From Humibacter albus DSM 18994 (lineage in GTDB: Bacteria; Actinomycetota; Actinomycetes; Actinomycetales; Microbacteriaceae): a stretch of DNA of 64,000 nucleotides. The stretch is taken from assembly GCF_000421825.1 (NCBI RefSeq), contig NZ_ATXT01000015.1:186001-250000 (forward strand). The letters are read 5' to 3'. The notes below the pieces were generated by a model. The model saw only the letters and a program-made list of their open reading frames with translations. It had not been told where the DNA came from and made no database searches. The translations under genes were made by a program, and so were the position numbers. The first letter of the stretch is position 1. Each line of letters opens with the position of its first letter. Shown here in pieces: positions 48,366 through 56,922 of the stretch.

Positions 48366-48812
48366 CTACTGGGCGACCTGGTCGAAGGTGTACGGCGTGG
48401 GCTGCTGAGCGGCGTGCGGGTGCTCGCTGCCCGTGTAGACCTTGAGTTTGCGCAGCTGGGCGCGGCCGATGGTGTTCTTCGGCAGCATGCCGCGCACGGC
48501 CTTCTCGACGGCGCGAACGGGGTTCTTCTCGAGAAGCTCGGAGTAGCTGACGGCCTTCAGACCACCCGGGTAGCCGGAGTGGCGGTAGGCCTTCTTCTGC
48601 AGCGCCTTCTGGCCGGTGAGTGCGACCTTGTCGGCGTTGATGATGATGACGTAGTCACCGGTGTCGACGTGCGGAGCGAACGTCGGCTTGTTCTTGCCGC
48701 GCAGGATGGCGGCGGTGTGGCTGGCCAGGCGGCCGAGCACCACATCGGTGGCGTCGATGATGATCCAGTCACGCTGGATCTGCGTTGCCTTGGGGCTGAA
48801 AGTGCGCGTCAC
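48366..48812 (-). CDS. rplM: 50S ribosomal protein L13
   Basis: The 148-residue protein has the L13 landmarks [57 protein letters not shown] and AVRGMLPKN. Length is typical. It leads the rplM-rpsI pair; the 149 bases upstream to truA should contain its promoter, although I could not pick out a clear one. Confidence 0.97.
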   Translation of the reverse strand: MTRTFSPKATQIQRDWIIIDATDVVLGRLASHTAAILRGKNKPTFAPHVDTGDYVIIINADKVALTGQKALQKKAYRHSGYPGGLKAVSYSELLEKNPVRAVEKAVRGMLPKNTIGRAQLRKLKVYTGSEHPHAAQQPTPYTFDQVAQ

Positions 48813-48961
48813 AGTAGTGGCTGCTTTCTTCTCTCGCGGTTGGGTTGGTCGTGAATCCCACTCCGGTCGGGTGTTCCGGTTCGATGAACCGTGAGAACGC
48901 CACAGGTGGAGGGCTCAACTACGGATGCTCCGCCGCAGTAGGCGGACACCAAGAGCCAATC

Positions 48962-49903
48962 CTACGTCAGACCCCCACGCCCGTCCAATCGAGGCTCGAG
49001 CACCCGCCTGGCTCTGGTTTGTTCCGCTCGGGCAGCGAGCTCGGCTCCGTGCGGATACCCCACCTCCATCAGCGTGAGCCCCTTGGCGGGCATCACCTTG
49101 AACGCGCTGGTGCGCTGACCCACATCACGCAGCAGGGCGAGATCCTCGATGCGCAGCCGCCCCTCCCCCACGGCCACGCACGCGCCGACGAGCGCACGCA
49201 CCATGCTGTGGCAGAAGGCGTCCGCCTGCAGTGACGCCGTCAAGACGCCGTCTGCCCCGCGTCGCCATGCGAAAGCCTGCAGTGTGCGTATGGTCGTGGC
49301 TCCCTCACGAGGCTTGCAGTACGCGGCGAAGTCGTGGAGGCCGAGCAGGGTGGAGGACGCGGCATCCATGGCGTCGACATCGAGAGCGGCGGGATGCCAC
49401 ACCGTGTTGAACCTCGTCAGCGGATTCTTCGGCGCCGCCGCGTCTGCAACCCGGTACTCGTAGCGTCGCCACAGTGCGGAGAAGCGGGCGTCGAATCCGG
49501 GTTCGGCCAGTTCGGCGCCCGTGACAACGACATCGGAGTCGGCCGCACCCAGGATGCCGGTGAGCCGCCTGCGCAAGGCTGCCGCGGCATCCGTGTCACG
49601 GGCGGCGTTCCGTGGCTTGCGCGGGTTGAGCAGCGCCACCGCCTGCTGCGGACTCAGGTCGACGTGCGCGACCTGGCCGAGCGCGTGCACCCCGGCATCC
49701 GTGCGGCCCGCCACGGTGAGCGTGGGCGGCGGTTCGTGACGCCGGAACAGCGTGTGCAGCGCCTGCTCGAGCACGCCCTGCACCGTGCGCAGACCCGGCT
49801 GCCGTGCCCAGCCGTTGAAGTTCGTGCCGTCGTACGCGATGCCGAGGCGGATGCGTGTGGCCGGCTCGGCGGCATCCGTCACCGCTGCGTCGACCCCCTC
49901 CAT
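48962..49903 (-). CDS. truA: tRNA pseudouridine(38-40) synthase TruA
   Basis: The 313-residue enzyme converts U38-U40 of tRNAs to pseudouridine. RIRLGIAYDGTNFNGWARQPGLRTVQGVLEQAL opens the fold, and the catalytic Asp lies in LTVAGRTDAGVHALGQVAH. FHSM-type residues appear in ADAFCHSMVRALVGACVAVG. The ATG at 49903 (MEGVDAAV) was chosen; another ATG twelve bases earlier is possible. It is separated from rplQ, its usual upstream partner, by a 620-base repeat-rich gap. Confidence 0.94.
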   Translation of the reverse strand: MEGVDAAVTDAAEPATRIRLGIAYDGTNFNGWARQPGLRTVQGVLEQALHTLFRRHEPPPTLTVAGRTDAGVHALGQVAHVDLSPQQAVALLNPRKPRNAARDTDAAAALRRRLTGILGAADSDVVVTGAELAEPGFDARFSALWRRYEYRVADAAAPKNPLTRFNTVWHPAALDVDAMDAASSTLLGLHDFAAYCKPREGATTIRTLQAFAWRRGADGVLTASLQADAFCHSMVRALVGACVAVGEGRLRIEDLALLRDVGQRTSAFKVMPAKGLTLMEVGYPHGAELAARAEQTRARRVLEPRLDGRGGLT

Positions 49904-49993
49904 CACTCGGCCCATTCTAGGGATCGCGCAGGGATGTAGTGCGGCAGGCATGACCGTCGACCCTCACGAGCACGCGCATCGGCATGGGCATGG

Positions 49994-50031
<38 letters not shown>

Positions 50032-50037
50032 CAACCG

Positions 50038-50099
50038 GGTTTCGAAGTCAAATAATGCACAAACACTCGCGCAAGTTCGCATTTCTTGACTTCGAAACC
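50038..50099. repeat. 62-bp inverted repeat with 14-bp perfect arms
   Basis: GGTTTCGAAGTCAA at 50038-50051 is the exact reverse complement of TTGACTTCGAAACC at 50086-50099. After two mismatches the stem resumes as AATGC/GCATT, leaving a loop of about 20 bases. The AT-rich composition is unlike its surroundings. It lies about 135 bases upstream of truA. It could be a regulatory hairpin or a remnant of a small mobile element. Confidence 0.9.
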
Positions 50100-50322
50100 G
50101 CCACAGGCGAGCGGGCACGCGCGACGAGCACGCGCCTGGGCGAGACGAGCCGGCACACGCGCAGGCGGCGCTCGAGCGGAACGGGCCGACGGGAGAACGA
50201 GCGGGCGGGCGACGCCGGCAGGTAGGCAAGACGAGCCGGCAGGCGACAGCAGGCGGGCGATAACAGGCGGGCAGACGAAACGTGCCAGCAGACGCAGCAA
50301 GCTGGCGCAGCAAGCGGGCGCA

Positions 50323-50398
50323 GCCAGCCGACGGGAAGACGAAACGAGCCAGCAAGAGCAGCCAGCCGGCGGGAAGACGAAACGAGCCAGCAAGAGCA
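50323..50398. repeat. two tandem 38-bp repeats
   Basis: Units at 50323-50360 and 50361-50398, beginning GCCAGCCG and ending AGCAAGAGCA, differ at a single position. A partial third unit starts at 50399. The repeats lie in the gap between truA and rplQ. Confidence 0.9.
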
Positions 50399-50469
50399 GC
50401 CGGCGGGCGCAGCCGGCGAACGTGCGGACGTGCGAGCGGACGAACGGGCAAAGCAGATGCCGCCGAAAT

Positions 50470-50512
50470 GACGCGACCCCCGGCATCCATCAGGATGCAC
50501 GGGGGCCGCGTC
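50470..50512 (-). terminator. rplQ terminator hairpin
   Basis: GCATCC at 50483-50488 pairs with GGATGC at 50493-50498 around ATCA. Outside, CCCCCG pairs with CGGGGG and GACGCG with CGCGTC, with one bulged A and one A-C mismatch. This long stem starts 13 bases after the rplQ stop and probably ends the alpha operon. Confidence 0.88.
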
Positions 50513-50524
50513 GTGCGCTAGGTG

Positions 50525-51136
50525 TTACTTCTCGTCGGACTCGCCGGCGTCGACGGACTCGTCGTCGGTGTCGGTGGCCTCGACGGCCTCTTCGGCTTCA
50601 GCGGCGGCCTCGGCCTCGACTGCGTCGGACTCCGGGGCTTCCTCGGCCTCGACCGCGGCGGCGTCATCGGTCGCCTCCTCGGCGGCTTCTGCGTCGGCGG
50701 CAGCCTTGGCTGCCTCGTCAGCGGCGACCTTGGCGGCCGGCGACGGCGGGGCGGCAGGGGCCTTGCGCTTCGGAGTCACCGGCTCGAGCACCAGTTCGAT
50801 GACGGCCATCGGGGCGTTGTCGCCCTTGCGGTTGCCGATCTTGGTGATTCGCGTGTAGCCACCCTCGCGGTCGGCCAGCTGGGGCGCGATCACATCGAAC
50901 AGCTCGTAGACCACTGCCTTGTCGTGGATGACCGCCAGCACGCGGCGACGTGCGTGAAGGTCGCCGCGCTTGGCGAACGTGATCAGGCGCTCGGCGAGCG
51001 GACGCAGGCGCTTGGCCTTCGTCTCGGTCGTCGTGATGCGCTTGTGCGTGTAGAGGGCAGCAGCCAGGTTCGCGAGCAGCAGGCGCTCGTGGGCAGGGCC
51101 GCCTCCGAGGCGGGGACCCTTGGTCGGCTTAGGCAT
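50525..51136 (-). CDS. rplQ: 50S ribosomal protein L17 with acidic C-terminal extension
   Basis: The 203-residue protein begins [53 protein letters not shown], a standard L17 start, and the core ends near [20 protein letters not shown]. About 80 extra residues follow, rich in Ala and Glu ([19 protein letters not shown]), making it much longer than E. coli L17 (127). It follows rpoA by 48 bases and is the last gene of the alpha operon here. Confidence 0.96.
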   Translation of the reverse strand: MPKPTKGPRLGGGPAHERLLLANLAAALYTHKRITTTETKAKRLRPLAERLITFAKRGDLHARRRVLAVIHDKAVVYELFDVIAPQLADREGGYTRITKIGNRKGDNAPMAVIELVLEPVTPKRKAPAAPPSPAAKVAADEAAKAAADAEAAEEATDDAAAVEAEEAPESDAVEAEAAAEAEEAVEATDTDDESVDAGESDEK

Positions 51137-51184
51137 TGTGTTTCTCCGTTGTCAGTTCAGTGGTGTGTGCCTGTGCGCGACGAA

Positions 51185-52174
51185 TCAGCGGTACTCGTCG
51201 TCGCCGGCGCTGTAGAAGTGGGTGCCGTCGAACCCGGGGACCGAGTCCTTGAGCGACAGGCCCATCTCCGTCAGCTTGTCCTTCACCTCATCCACGGACT
51301 TCTGACCGAAGTTGCGGATGTTCATGAGCTGCGTCTCGGAGAGCGAGACCAGTTCGCTGACGTTGTTGATGCCCTCACGCTTGAGGCAGTTGTAGGAGCG
51401 AACCGAGAGCTCGAGGTCCTCGATGGGCATGGAGAGCTCCGAGCTGAGCACGGCGTCGACCGGCGCAGGGCCGATCTCGATGCCCTCGGCCTGCGAGTTG
51501 AGCTCGCGAGCCAGCCCGAACAGCTCAACCAGCGTGCGACCGGCGGAGGCGATGGCATCCCGCGGGCTGATCGCCGGCTTGGTCTCCACGTCGACCACGA
51601 GACGGTCGAAGTCAGTGCGCTCACCTGCGCGCGTGGCCTCCACGCGGTAGGTGACCTTGAGCACCGGCGAGTAGATCGAGTCGATCGGGATCTGACCGGC
51701 CTCGCTGTACTCGTTGCGGTTCTGCTGCGCCGAGACGTAGCCGCGACCGCGCTCGATGGTCAGCTCGACCTCGAAGCGGGCGTTCTCGTTCAGCGTGGCG
51801 ATGACGAGTTCCGGGTTGTGGATCTCCACGCCCGCAGGTGCCGAGATGTCGGCCGCCGTGACCTCACCGCTGCCCGTCTTGCGCAGGTACGCGGTGATCG
51901 GCTCGTCGTGCTCGCTGGAGACGACAAGACCCTTGATGTTCAGGATGATCTCGGTGACATCCTCCTTCACGCCCGGAATGGTCGTGAACTCGTGCAGCAC
52001 GCCGTCGATGCGGATGCTCGTGACCGCCGCGCCCGGAATGGACGACAGCAGCGTGCGACGGAGCGAGTTTCCGAGGGTGTAACCGAAGCCCGGCTCGAGC
52101 GGCTCGATCACGAACCGCGAGCGGAATTCGGAGATGTTCTCTTCGGTGAGCGTGGGGCGCTGTGCGATGAGCAC
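51185..52174 (-). CDS. rpoA: RNA polymerase alpha subunit
   Basis: The 329-residue subunit has the N-terminal dimerisation domain ([43 protein letters not shown]). A linker leads to the C-terminal domain (SIEDL-type motif [30 protein letters not shown] and [19 protein letters not shown]) that contacts upstream promoter DNA. The start is a GTG behind AAAGGA. It is separated from rpsK by 118 bases carrying a 14-bp stem hairpin. Confidence 0.98.
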   Translation of the reverse strand: MLIAQRPTLTEENISEFRSRFVIEPLEPGFGYTLGNSLRRTLLSSIPGAAVTSIRIDGVLHEFTTIPGVKEDVTEIILNIKGLVVSSEHDEPITAYLRKTGSGEVTAADISAPAGVEIHNPELVIATLNENARFEVELTIERGRGYVSAQQNRNEYSEAGQIPIDSIYSPVLKVTYRVEATRAGERTDFDRLVVDVETKPAISPRDAIASAGRTLVELFGLARELNSQAEGIEIGPAPVDAVLSSELSMPIEDLELSVRSYNCLKREGINNVSELVSLSETQLMNIRNFGQKSVDEVKDKLTEMGLSLKDSVPGFDGTHFYSAGDDEYR

Positions 52175-52248
52175 TATGGATTCCTTTCGGCTAAGCGTCC
52201 GCTATATGACGCTTGCTCTGTACAGGTTTTGAGTTATGCACGCGATGC

Positions 52249-52281
52249 GTTACGGATGCCTGTGGTCCAGGCATCCGTAAC
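52249..52281 (-). other. perfect 14-bp stem hairpin between rpsK and rpoA
   Basis: GTTACGGATGCCTG at 52249-52262 is the exact reverse complement of CAGGCATCCGTAAC at 52268-52281, with a 5-base loop. It starts 12 bases after the rpsK stop, and the next gene on the strand is rpoA, so it may act as a partial terminator or an RNA processing site inside the operon. Confidence 0.88.
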
Positions 52282-52292
52282 ACACAAGAGAA

Positions 52293-52691
52293 CTAGACGC
52301 GACGACGCTTCGGCGGGCGGCAGCCGTTGTGCGCCTGCGGGGTGACGTCGTTGATCGAGCCCACCTCGAGGCCGGCGGCCTGAAGCGAGCGGATGGCGGT
52401 CTCGCGGCCCGATCCCGGACCCTTGACGAAGACGTCCACCTTCTTCATGCCGTGCTCCTGCGCCTGGCGAGCGGCCGACTCGGCGGCCAGCTGCGCGGCG
52501 AACGGCGTGGACTTGCGCGAGCCCTTGAAGCCGACGCCGCCGGAGGAGGCCCAGCTGATCACCGCACCGTTGGTGTCGGTGATGGAGACGATCGTGTTGT
52601 TGAACGTCGACTTGATGTGGGCCTGGCCCACGGCGATGTTCTTCTTTTCCTTCTTGCGCGGCTTGCGAACAGCCGACTTGGGTGCTGCCAT
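52293..52691 (-). CDS. rpsK: 30S ribosomal protein S11
   Basis: The 132-residue protein has a basic N-terminus, then [51 protein letters not shown]. The C-terminal [19 protein letters not shown] is the invariant S11 end. It lies 40 bases after rpsM in the alpha operon. Confidence 0.98.
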   Translation of the reverse strand: MAAPKSAVRKPRKKEKKNIAVGQAHIKSTFNNTIVSITDTNGAVISWASSGGVGFKGSRKSTPFAAQLAAESAARQAQEHGMKKVDVFVKGPGSGRETAIRSLQAAGLEVGSINDVTPQAHNGCRPPKRRRV

Positions 52692-52731
52692 GTTTTCCTA
52701 CTCCTGAGATCCTCGAAGCGCTGGCGGTGGC

Positions 52732-53106
52732 CTAGCGGGCCTTCTTCTTGCCGGCGACGGTGCGCTTCGGTCCCTTGCGGGTGCGCGCGTTGGTCTTGGT
52801 GCGCTGACCGCGCACGGGCAGGCCGCGACGGTGGCGCAGGCCCTGATACGAACCGATCTCGACCTTGCGGCGGATGTCGGCGGCCACCTCACGGCGAAGG
52901 TCACCCTCCACCTTGTAGCTGCCCTCGATGTGGTCGCGCAGAGCCACGAGCTGGTCGTCGGTGAGGTCTTTCACGCGAATGTCGCCGGAGATCCCGGTGG
53001 CCTTCAGCGTCTCGAGCGCGCGGGTGCGGCCGATTCCGTAGATGTAGGTGAGGGAGACCTCCACGCGCTTCTCGCGCGGGATGTCAACGCCTGCTAGACG
53101 TGCCAT
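52732..53106 (-). CDS. rpsM: 30S ribosomal protein S13
   Basis: The 124-residue protein begins [34 protein letters not shown] and ends with the basic [30 protein letters not shown], standard for S13, which bridges the subunits at the head of 30S. A 254-base gap with a small hairpin separates it from rpmJ. Confidence 0.98.
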   Translation of the reverse strand: MARLAGVDIPREKRVEVSLTYIYGIGRTRALETLKATGISGDIRVKDLTDDQLVALRDHIEGSYKVEGDLRREVAADIRRKVEIGSYQGLRHRRGLPVRGQRTKTNARTRKGPKRTVAGKKKAR

Positions 53107-53229
53107 TTCGGCTTCTCCTGTTGATCAGGTGGAGGTGTGGAACAGCATCGGTGCCCGGGCCTCCAGCCCGAGGTGTCCCCCGCTCTCGCGGGTTGATGAT
53201 GCTGCTGTCGTTCGCGATGTTGAGTTGTG

Positions 53230-53252
53230 TTCCGGATGCCGGGCATCCGGAA
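53230..53252 (-). other. CCGGATGCC/GGCATCCGG hairpin between rpmJ and rpsM
   Basis: TTCCGGATGCC at 53230-53240 and GGCATCCGGAA at 53242-53252 form a near-continuous palindrome around one base. It lies in the 254-base gap between rpmJ and rpsM and has the same core as the hairpins after groES, rplQ and rpsK. Confidence 0.8.
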
Positions 53253-53360
53253 GCTCGTTGCCCGTTGGGCCGTCTGAGCCGTCTGGCGCTGCGTGCCCGA
53301 AATCGCTCGCGATCTCGGGCGATGGACGCAGCTGCCTGCGCCACGGCCAGCCCCGGGGCG

Positions 53361-53477
53361 TCAGCCCTGGCGCTGCTTGTGGCGCGGGTTGGAAGAGCAG
53401 ATGACCATCACGCGGCCGTTGCGGCGAATGACGCGGCAGTGCTCGCAGATGGGCTTGACGGAGGGGTTGACCTTCAT
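53361..53477 (-). CDS. rpmJ: 50S ribosomal protein L36
   Basis: This 38-residue gene reads [20 protein letters not shown] and ends [11 protein letters not shown]. The Cys-x2-Cys pair (C11 and C14) plus a later Cys and His form the zinc-binding type of L36 (C+ form). Its ATG follows AAGGAAACATC. It lies between infA and rpsM, the common order. Confidence 0.97.
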   Translation of the reverse strand: MKVNPSVKPICEHCRVIRRNGRVMVICSSNPRHKQRQG

Positions 53478-53566
53478 GATGTTTCCTTTATCGCTGTCGT
53501 CGTGCGCCACGACGCGACGGTGCCTCGAGCACCACGCCGCGGGCCGTTACTTTCCGTGCGACTGGC

Positions 53567-53788
53567 TTACTTGTAGCGGTAGACGATGCGGCCACGGGTG
53601 AGGTCGTAGGGGCTCAGTTCCACGATCACGCGGTCCTCGGGGAGGATGCGGATGTAGTGCTGACGCATCTTGCCCGAGATGTGGGCGAGTACCTTGTGTC
53701 CGTTGGTGAGCTCGACGCGGAACATCGCGTTGGGCAGCGCCTCGATGACAGATCCCTCGATCTCGATTACGCCGTCTTTTTTGGCCAT
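53567..53788 (-). CDS. infA: translation initiation factor IF-1
   Basis: The 73-residue OB-fold protein reads [20 protein letters not shown] at its start and ends [11 protein letters not shown], identical in pattern to actinobacterial IF-1. It occupies the A site during initiation. It heads infA-rpmJ-rpsM-rpsK-rpoA-rplQ after a 690-base gap, so a promoter for this set should lie just upstream; TAGGAT at about 53922-53927 on the minus strand is a possible minus 10 but I found no good partner. Confidence 0.97.
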   Translation of the reverse strand: MAKKDGVIEIEGSVIEALPNAMFRVELTNGHKVLAHISGKMRQHYIRILPEDRVIVELSPYDLTRGRIVYRYK

Positions 53789-54045
53789 AGCCTCACTATC
53801 GCTTCAGGCACTCCAGTGCCGGTCGTGCGGTGGATGACGGTGCCGAACGAACCCGCGAGTCACCTCACGGAGACTCGGCGGATGCACACCGGTGAAACGG
53901 GTGCAAGACACCAAAGATTTATCCTAGGCCATCCGGCCAGGATTCGCCACTCGGTGCACGCGTGGCTACTGGTGCAACGCGGGGCGACGACGTATCATTC
54001 CGCGGCGCCGCGTGACCCGCCCTGGTTCGCCCGGGCCCGCCGCAT
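53789..54045. other. infA upstream region
   Basis: This is the part of the 690-bp gene-free gap nearest infA and presumably holds its promoter and leader. It is less repetitive than the rest of the gap. Apart from the weak minus 10 candidate noted for infA, I see nothing definite. Confidence 0.5.
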
Positions 54046-54159
54046 GGGTTGAGATCGCCGGTTCGGGTTGAGACCGCCGGTTCGGGTTGAGACCGCCGGT
54101 TCGGGTTGAGACCGCCCGTTCGGGTCGAGACCGCCCGTTCGGGTTGAGACCATCCGTTC
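54046..54159. repeat. six tandem 19-bp repeats (iteron-like)
   Basis: Six 19-base units in uninterrupted tandem, consensus GGGTTGAGACCGCCGGTTC, with one or a few changes per unit; the last reads GGGTTGAGACCATCCGTTC. It lies in the gap between the PabC-like gene and infA, 12 bases from the hairpin at 54172-54226. Confidence 0.93.
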
Positions 54160-54171
54160 GCTGCTCCTAAC

Positions 54172-54226
54172 TCAGGCCATTTCGAACCAGACCGCACATA
54201 TATCGATCTGGCGCGATATGGCCTGA
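54172..54226. repeat. 55-bp two-stem hairpin next to the 19-bp array
   Basis: TCAGGCCATTTCG at 54172-54184 pairs with CGATATGGCCTGA at 54214-54226 with one mismatch. After a 2x2 internal loop, CCAGA at 54187-54191 pairs with TCTGG at 54207-54211 around an AT-rich 15-base loop. It could fold in RNA from either strand. Confidence 0.85.
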
Positions 54227-54240
54227 AATAGTGACGTGAC

Positions 54241-54478
54241 GGACCGAGCGGGCGCTCGTGCCGAGCCTCGCGGGCGCTCCTGCCGGACCGAGCGGGCACT
54301 CGTGCCGGGCCTCGCGGGCGAACCCGGGGCCTCAGACCGCAGCCCCTCCAGCCCCGGCCCTCCGACCCGCCCTCAAGCCCCGGCACTCAGGCCCCGGCCA
54401 TCGGACCCACCCTCACGCCTCGCACTCAAGCCCCGGCCCTCAGGCCCCGGCGCTGAGCCCCGACCCTCGGACCCGCCC
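54241..54478. repeat. degenerate GC-rich repeats between the PabC-like gene and the hairpin
   Basis: Two copies of a 42-44 base unit begin GGACCGAGCGGGC at 54241 and 54285. After 54330 come imperfect repeats of CCCCGGCCCTCCGACCCGCCCTCAAG type up to the PabC-like stop. No coding frame here looks real. Confidence 0.75.
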
Positions 54479-55357
54479 TCAGGCCTGGCGTGCCAGCAAA
54501 GCGTCGTTCATCGCCCGGGTCAATTCGACGTCGACGCCCATGGCGGCGGCGTTGAGGTGGGTGATCGGCGCGGCGAGACGCACGCTGGAGACGAGCCAGG
54601 CGGCATCCGCCTCGGCAAGACGCGCCACTGGGATCTTCGCCTCGACGGTGTGCAGCCCGCGCGCGGCGGCGAACGCGAAGACGCTCAGCTGACTCGTACC
54701 GGGCAGGATGCCGATATCGGTTCGCGGAGTCACGATGCGGTCCCCGAAGCGCAGGATCACCGTCGAGGTCGGCGCCTCCATCACGAAGCCGTCGGAAGTG
54801 AGGAAGATCACGTCGTCGGCCCCACGGCGCCGCGCCTCGCGTAGCGCGGCCATGTTCACGGCGTACGACAGAGTCTTCGCACCCGGAAGCAGCCATGGAG
54901 CGCGTACCGCGACGTCGCTCGCATAGCCCCGGTCGAGCGTGACGACCCGGATGCCCGTCTCGCGCTCGGGAAAGTCGCCGTCCGCCGGCGTCGCCACGAT
55001 CCAGCCGGTGGGCGCACCTGGCCCTTCGAGCCCCCGCGTCAGGACCACTTTGAGACCGCCCTGGCGATCTGCGGGAAGCGAGGCGGCCGCGCGGCCGATC
55101 GCACGGCGCCACTGCGCTTCGTGCGGTACCGGCAGATCGAGCAGCGCGGCGGAGTTCGCAAGCCTCGCAAGGTGAGCGTCCAGCGCCTGCGGGTGGCCGC
55201 CGATGACACCAATCGTCTCGAAGATCCCGTCACCGCGCGACGGCCCGAGGTCGCGCACGTCGAGGGTGGCGACACCGTCGTCCACACGACGCACGGTGGC
55301 GTCGAGATCGGTCGGCGGGGCATCCGCGGGCAGAACGTCGATCATGAAGACGGGCAC
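54479..55357 (-). CDS. aminotransferase class IV (PabC-like aminodeoxychorismate lyase)
   Basis: The 292-residue PLP fold-type IV enzyme has LGPSRGDGIFETIGVIGG near residue 37 and the PLP lysine in LLPGAKTLSYAVNMAALREAR. DGFVMEAPTSTVIL follows, with GILPGTSQLSV for phosphate binding. This fits aminodeoxychorismate lyase (4-aminobenzoate for folate), though D-amino-acid or branched-chain aminotransferases share the fold. Starts at GTG 55357 (an ATG lies at 55345). It sits between map and infA, an unusual insertion in this operon region. Confidence 0.85.
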   Translation of the reverse strand: MPVFMIDVLPADAPPTDLDATVRRVDDGVATLDVRDLGPSRGDGIFETIGVIGGHPQALDAHLARLANSAALLDLPVPHEAQWRRAIGRAAASLPADRQGGLKVVLTRGLEGPGAPTGWIVATPADGDFPERETGIRVVTLDRGYASDVAVRAPWLLPGAKTLSYAVNMAALREARRRGADDVIFLTSDGFVMEAPTSTVILRFGDRIVTPRTDIGILPGTSQLSVFAFAAARGLHTVEAKIPVARLAEADAAWLVSSVRLAAPITHLNAAAMGVDVELTRAMNDALLARQA

Positions 55358-55441
55358 GACAGCGAGCCTAAGCCGTGTTGCGAGCGCCGTGGGTGTGCGC
55401 CCCAGCGATCGCCGTCGTCGATCGCGTACCGCAGCGCTGCG

Positions 55442-56275
55442 TCACGCCGGGCGTACGGGAGTGATCCCGAACGGCTTCAGGCCGGCCGCGCCGCCGTCGT
55501 GCGCCGTCAGCACCCAGATGCCGTCCTTGTGCACCGCCACCGAGTGCTCCCAGTGCGCTGCCGCCGATCCGTCCTCCGTGGCCACGGTCCAGCCGTCGTC
55601 GCGCACGTACGTGTCGGGTGACCCCGAGACCACCATCGGTTCGATCGCCACGACCAGGCCGGGCCGCACCTCTGGCCCCTTCTGCCGCACGCTGTAGTTG
55701 TACACGGGCGGGGCCTCGTGCATGCGACGGCCGATGCCGTGCCCGATGTAGTTGGTGAGGATGCCGTACTCCCCCTGCGAGAGGATGTACGCCTCGATCG
55801 CGTCTCCCACCCCGTTCAGATGGGATGCGCGCGCCAGGGCCGCGATGCCGTGCCACAGCGACCGCTCGGTCACGTCGCTCAGCGCGCGTCGGGCGGCGAC
55901 GAGATCGGGGCGTGCCGGATCGTCGAGAACAAGCGTGAACGCGGCATCCCCGTTCCAGCCGTTCAGGATCGCGCCGGAGTCGACCGAGAGGATGTCTCCC
56001 GGCGCAAGCACGCGATCTCCCGGGATGCCGTGCACCACCTCGTCGTTCACCGACGCGCAGATCGTGTGACGGTAGCCCGGCTCGAGCTTGAAGTTCGAGC
56101 TGCCGCCACGCGCCTGGATTGCCTGCTCGGCGAGCGTGTCGAGTTGCAGCGTCGTGGCTCCCGGCTTCGCCGCGGCGCGCGCAGCGTCCAGGCTGTCGGC
56201 CGTCGCCAGACCGGGCTCCAGCATGAGCCTCAGCTGCGCGGGCGACTTGTAGATCGACCGCCGGATGCCTGCCAC
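55442..56275 (-). CDS. map: methionine aminopeptidase (type I)
   Basis: The 277-residue enzyme removes initiator Met. It begins at a GTG giving MAGIRRSIYKSPAQLRLMLEPG. The metal ligands are in ILSVDSGAILNGWNGDAAFT (two Asp), GHGIGRRMHEAP (His), VAIEPMV (Glu) and HWEHSVAV (Glu), and CASVNDEVVHGIPG supplies the S1 His. It follows adk by 11 bases, the conserved secY-adk-map order. Confidence 0.94.
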   Translation of the reverse strand: MAGIRRSIYKSPAQLRLMLEPGLATADSLDAARAAAKPGATTLQLDTLAEQAIQARGGSSNFKLEPGYRHTICASVNDEVVHGIPGDRVLAPGDILSVDSGAILNGWNGDAAFTLVLDDPARPDLVAARRALSDVTERSLWHGIAALARASHLNGVGDAIEAYILSQGEYGILTNYIGHGIGRRMHEAPPVYNYSVRQKGPEVRPGLVVAIEPMVVSGSPDTYVRDDGWTVATEDGSAAAHWEHSVAVHKDGIWVLTAHDGGAAGLKPFGITPVRPA

Positions 56276-56286
56276 TCGCGCCCCGT

Positions 56287-56922
56287 CTAGGCTGCGGCCG
56301 TGTCGCCGGCCTCGCCGATGCCGCGGGCGATCAGCGACTCGCGAATGCGGGCGGCGACCTCGTCTACCGTGCCGATGCCGTCGACCTCGACGAGGAGTCC
56401 GCGCTCGCGGTACACCTCGAGGATGGGAGCGGTCTGCTCGTTGTACACGTTCTGGCGGTGTCGGATGGCCTGCTCCGTGTCGTCGGCGCGCCCCTGCTCG
56501 TGCGCCCGGTGCGTGAGGCGGGAGATCAGCTCTTCGTCGTCGGCCGTCAAGCGGATGACCGCCTCCAGCTTGCCGTCCGCGGCCACCAGCTCGTCGAGGA
56601 ACCGAACCTGGTCGAGCGTGCGGGGGTAGCCGTCGAGAAGGAAGCCCTTCGCCGCGTCGGGCTGGGAGAGCCGGTCGGCGACCAGCTCGTTCGTGAGGGA
56701 ATCGGGAACGTAGTCGCCGGCATCCACGATGGCCTTGACCTTGACGCCGAGCTCCGTGCGCTCGCTGATGTGGTGACGGAAGATGTCGCCGGTGGAGATG
56801 GCCGGAACGTCGAACGCGGAGGCGATGAACGCCGCCTGCGTTCCCTTGCCGGACCCGGGAGGGCCCATGATCAGGAGCCGTGCTCCTCGTTCCCGGTTTC
56901 TCTCTTCTGGCGAACCACTCAA
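56287..56922 (-). CDS. adk: adenylate kinase
   Basis: The 211-residue kinase interconverts AMP, ATP and ADP. The P-loop strand [19 protein letters not shown] is followed by [31 protein letters not shown] and [15 protein letters not shown]. The lid is short and lacks the zinc Cys set. The only start that keeps the essential beta-1 strand is a TTG at 56922 overlapping the secY stop (TTGA), with GAAGGG eight bases upstream. The next in-frame ATG would start inside the P-loop. Confidence 0.93.
   Translation of the reverse strand: MSGSPEERNRERGARLLIMGPPGSGKGTQAAFIASAFDVPAISTGDIFRHHISERTELGVKVKAIVDAGDYVPDSLTNELVADRLSQPDAAKGFLLDGYPRTLDQVRFLDELVAADGKLEAVIRLTADDEELISRLTHRAHEQGRADDTEQAIRHRQNVYNEQTAPILEVYRERGLLVEVDGIGTVDEVAARIRESLIARGIGEAGDTAAA

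Noticed and set aside
54046-54159. 19-bp repeats as a CRISPR array
   Set aside because: The units are directly tandem without spacers, are too short for CRISPR repeats, and no cas gene is in the window.
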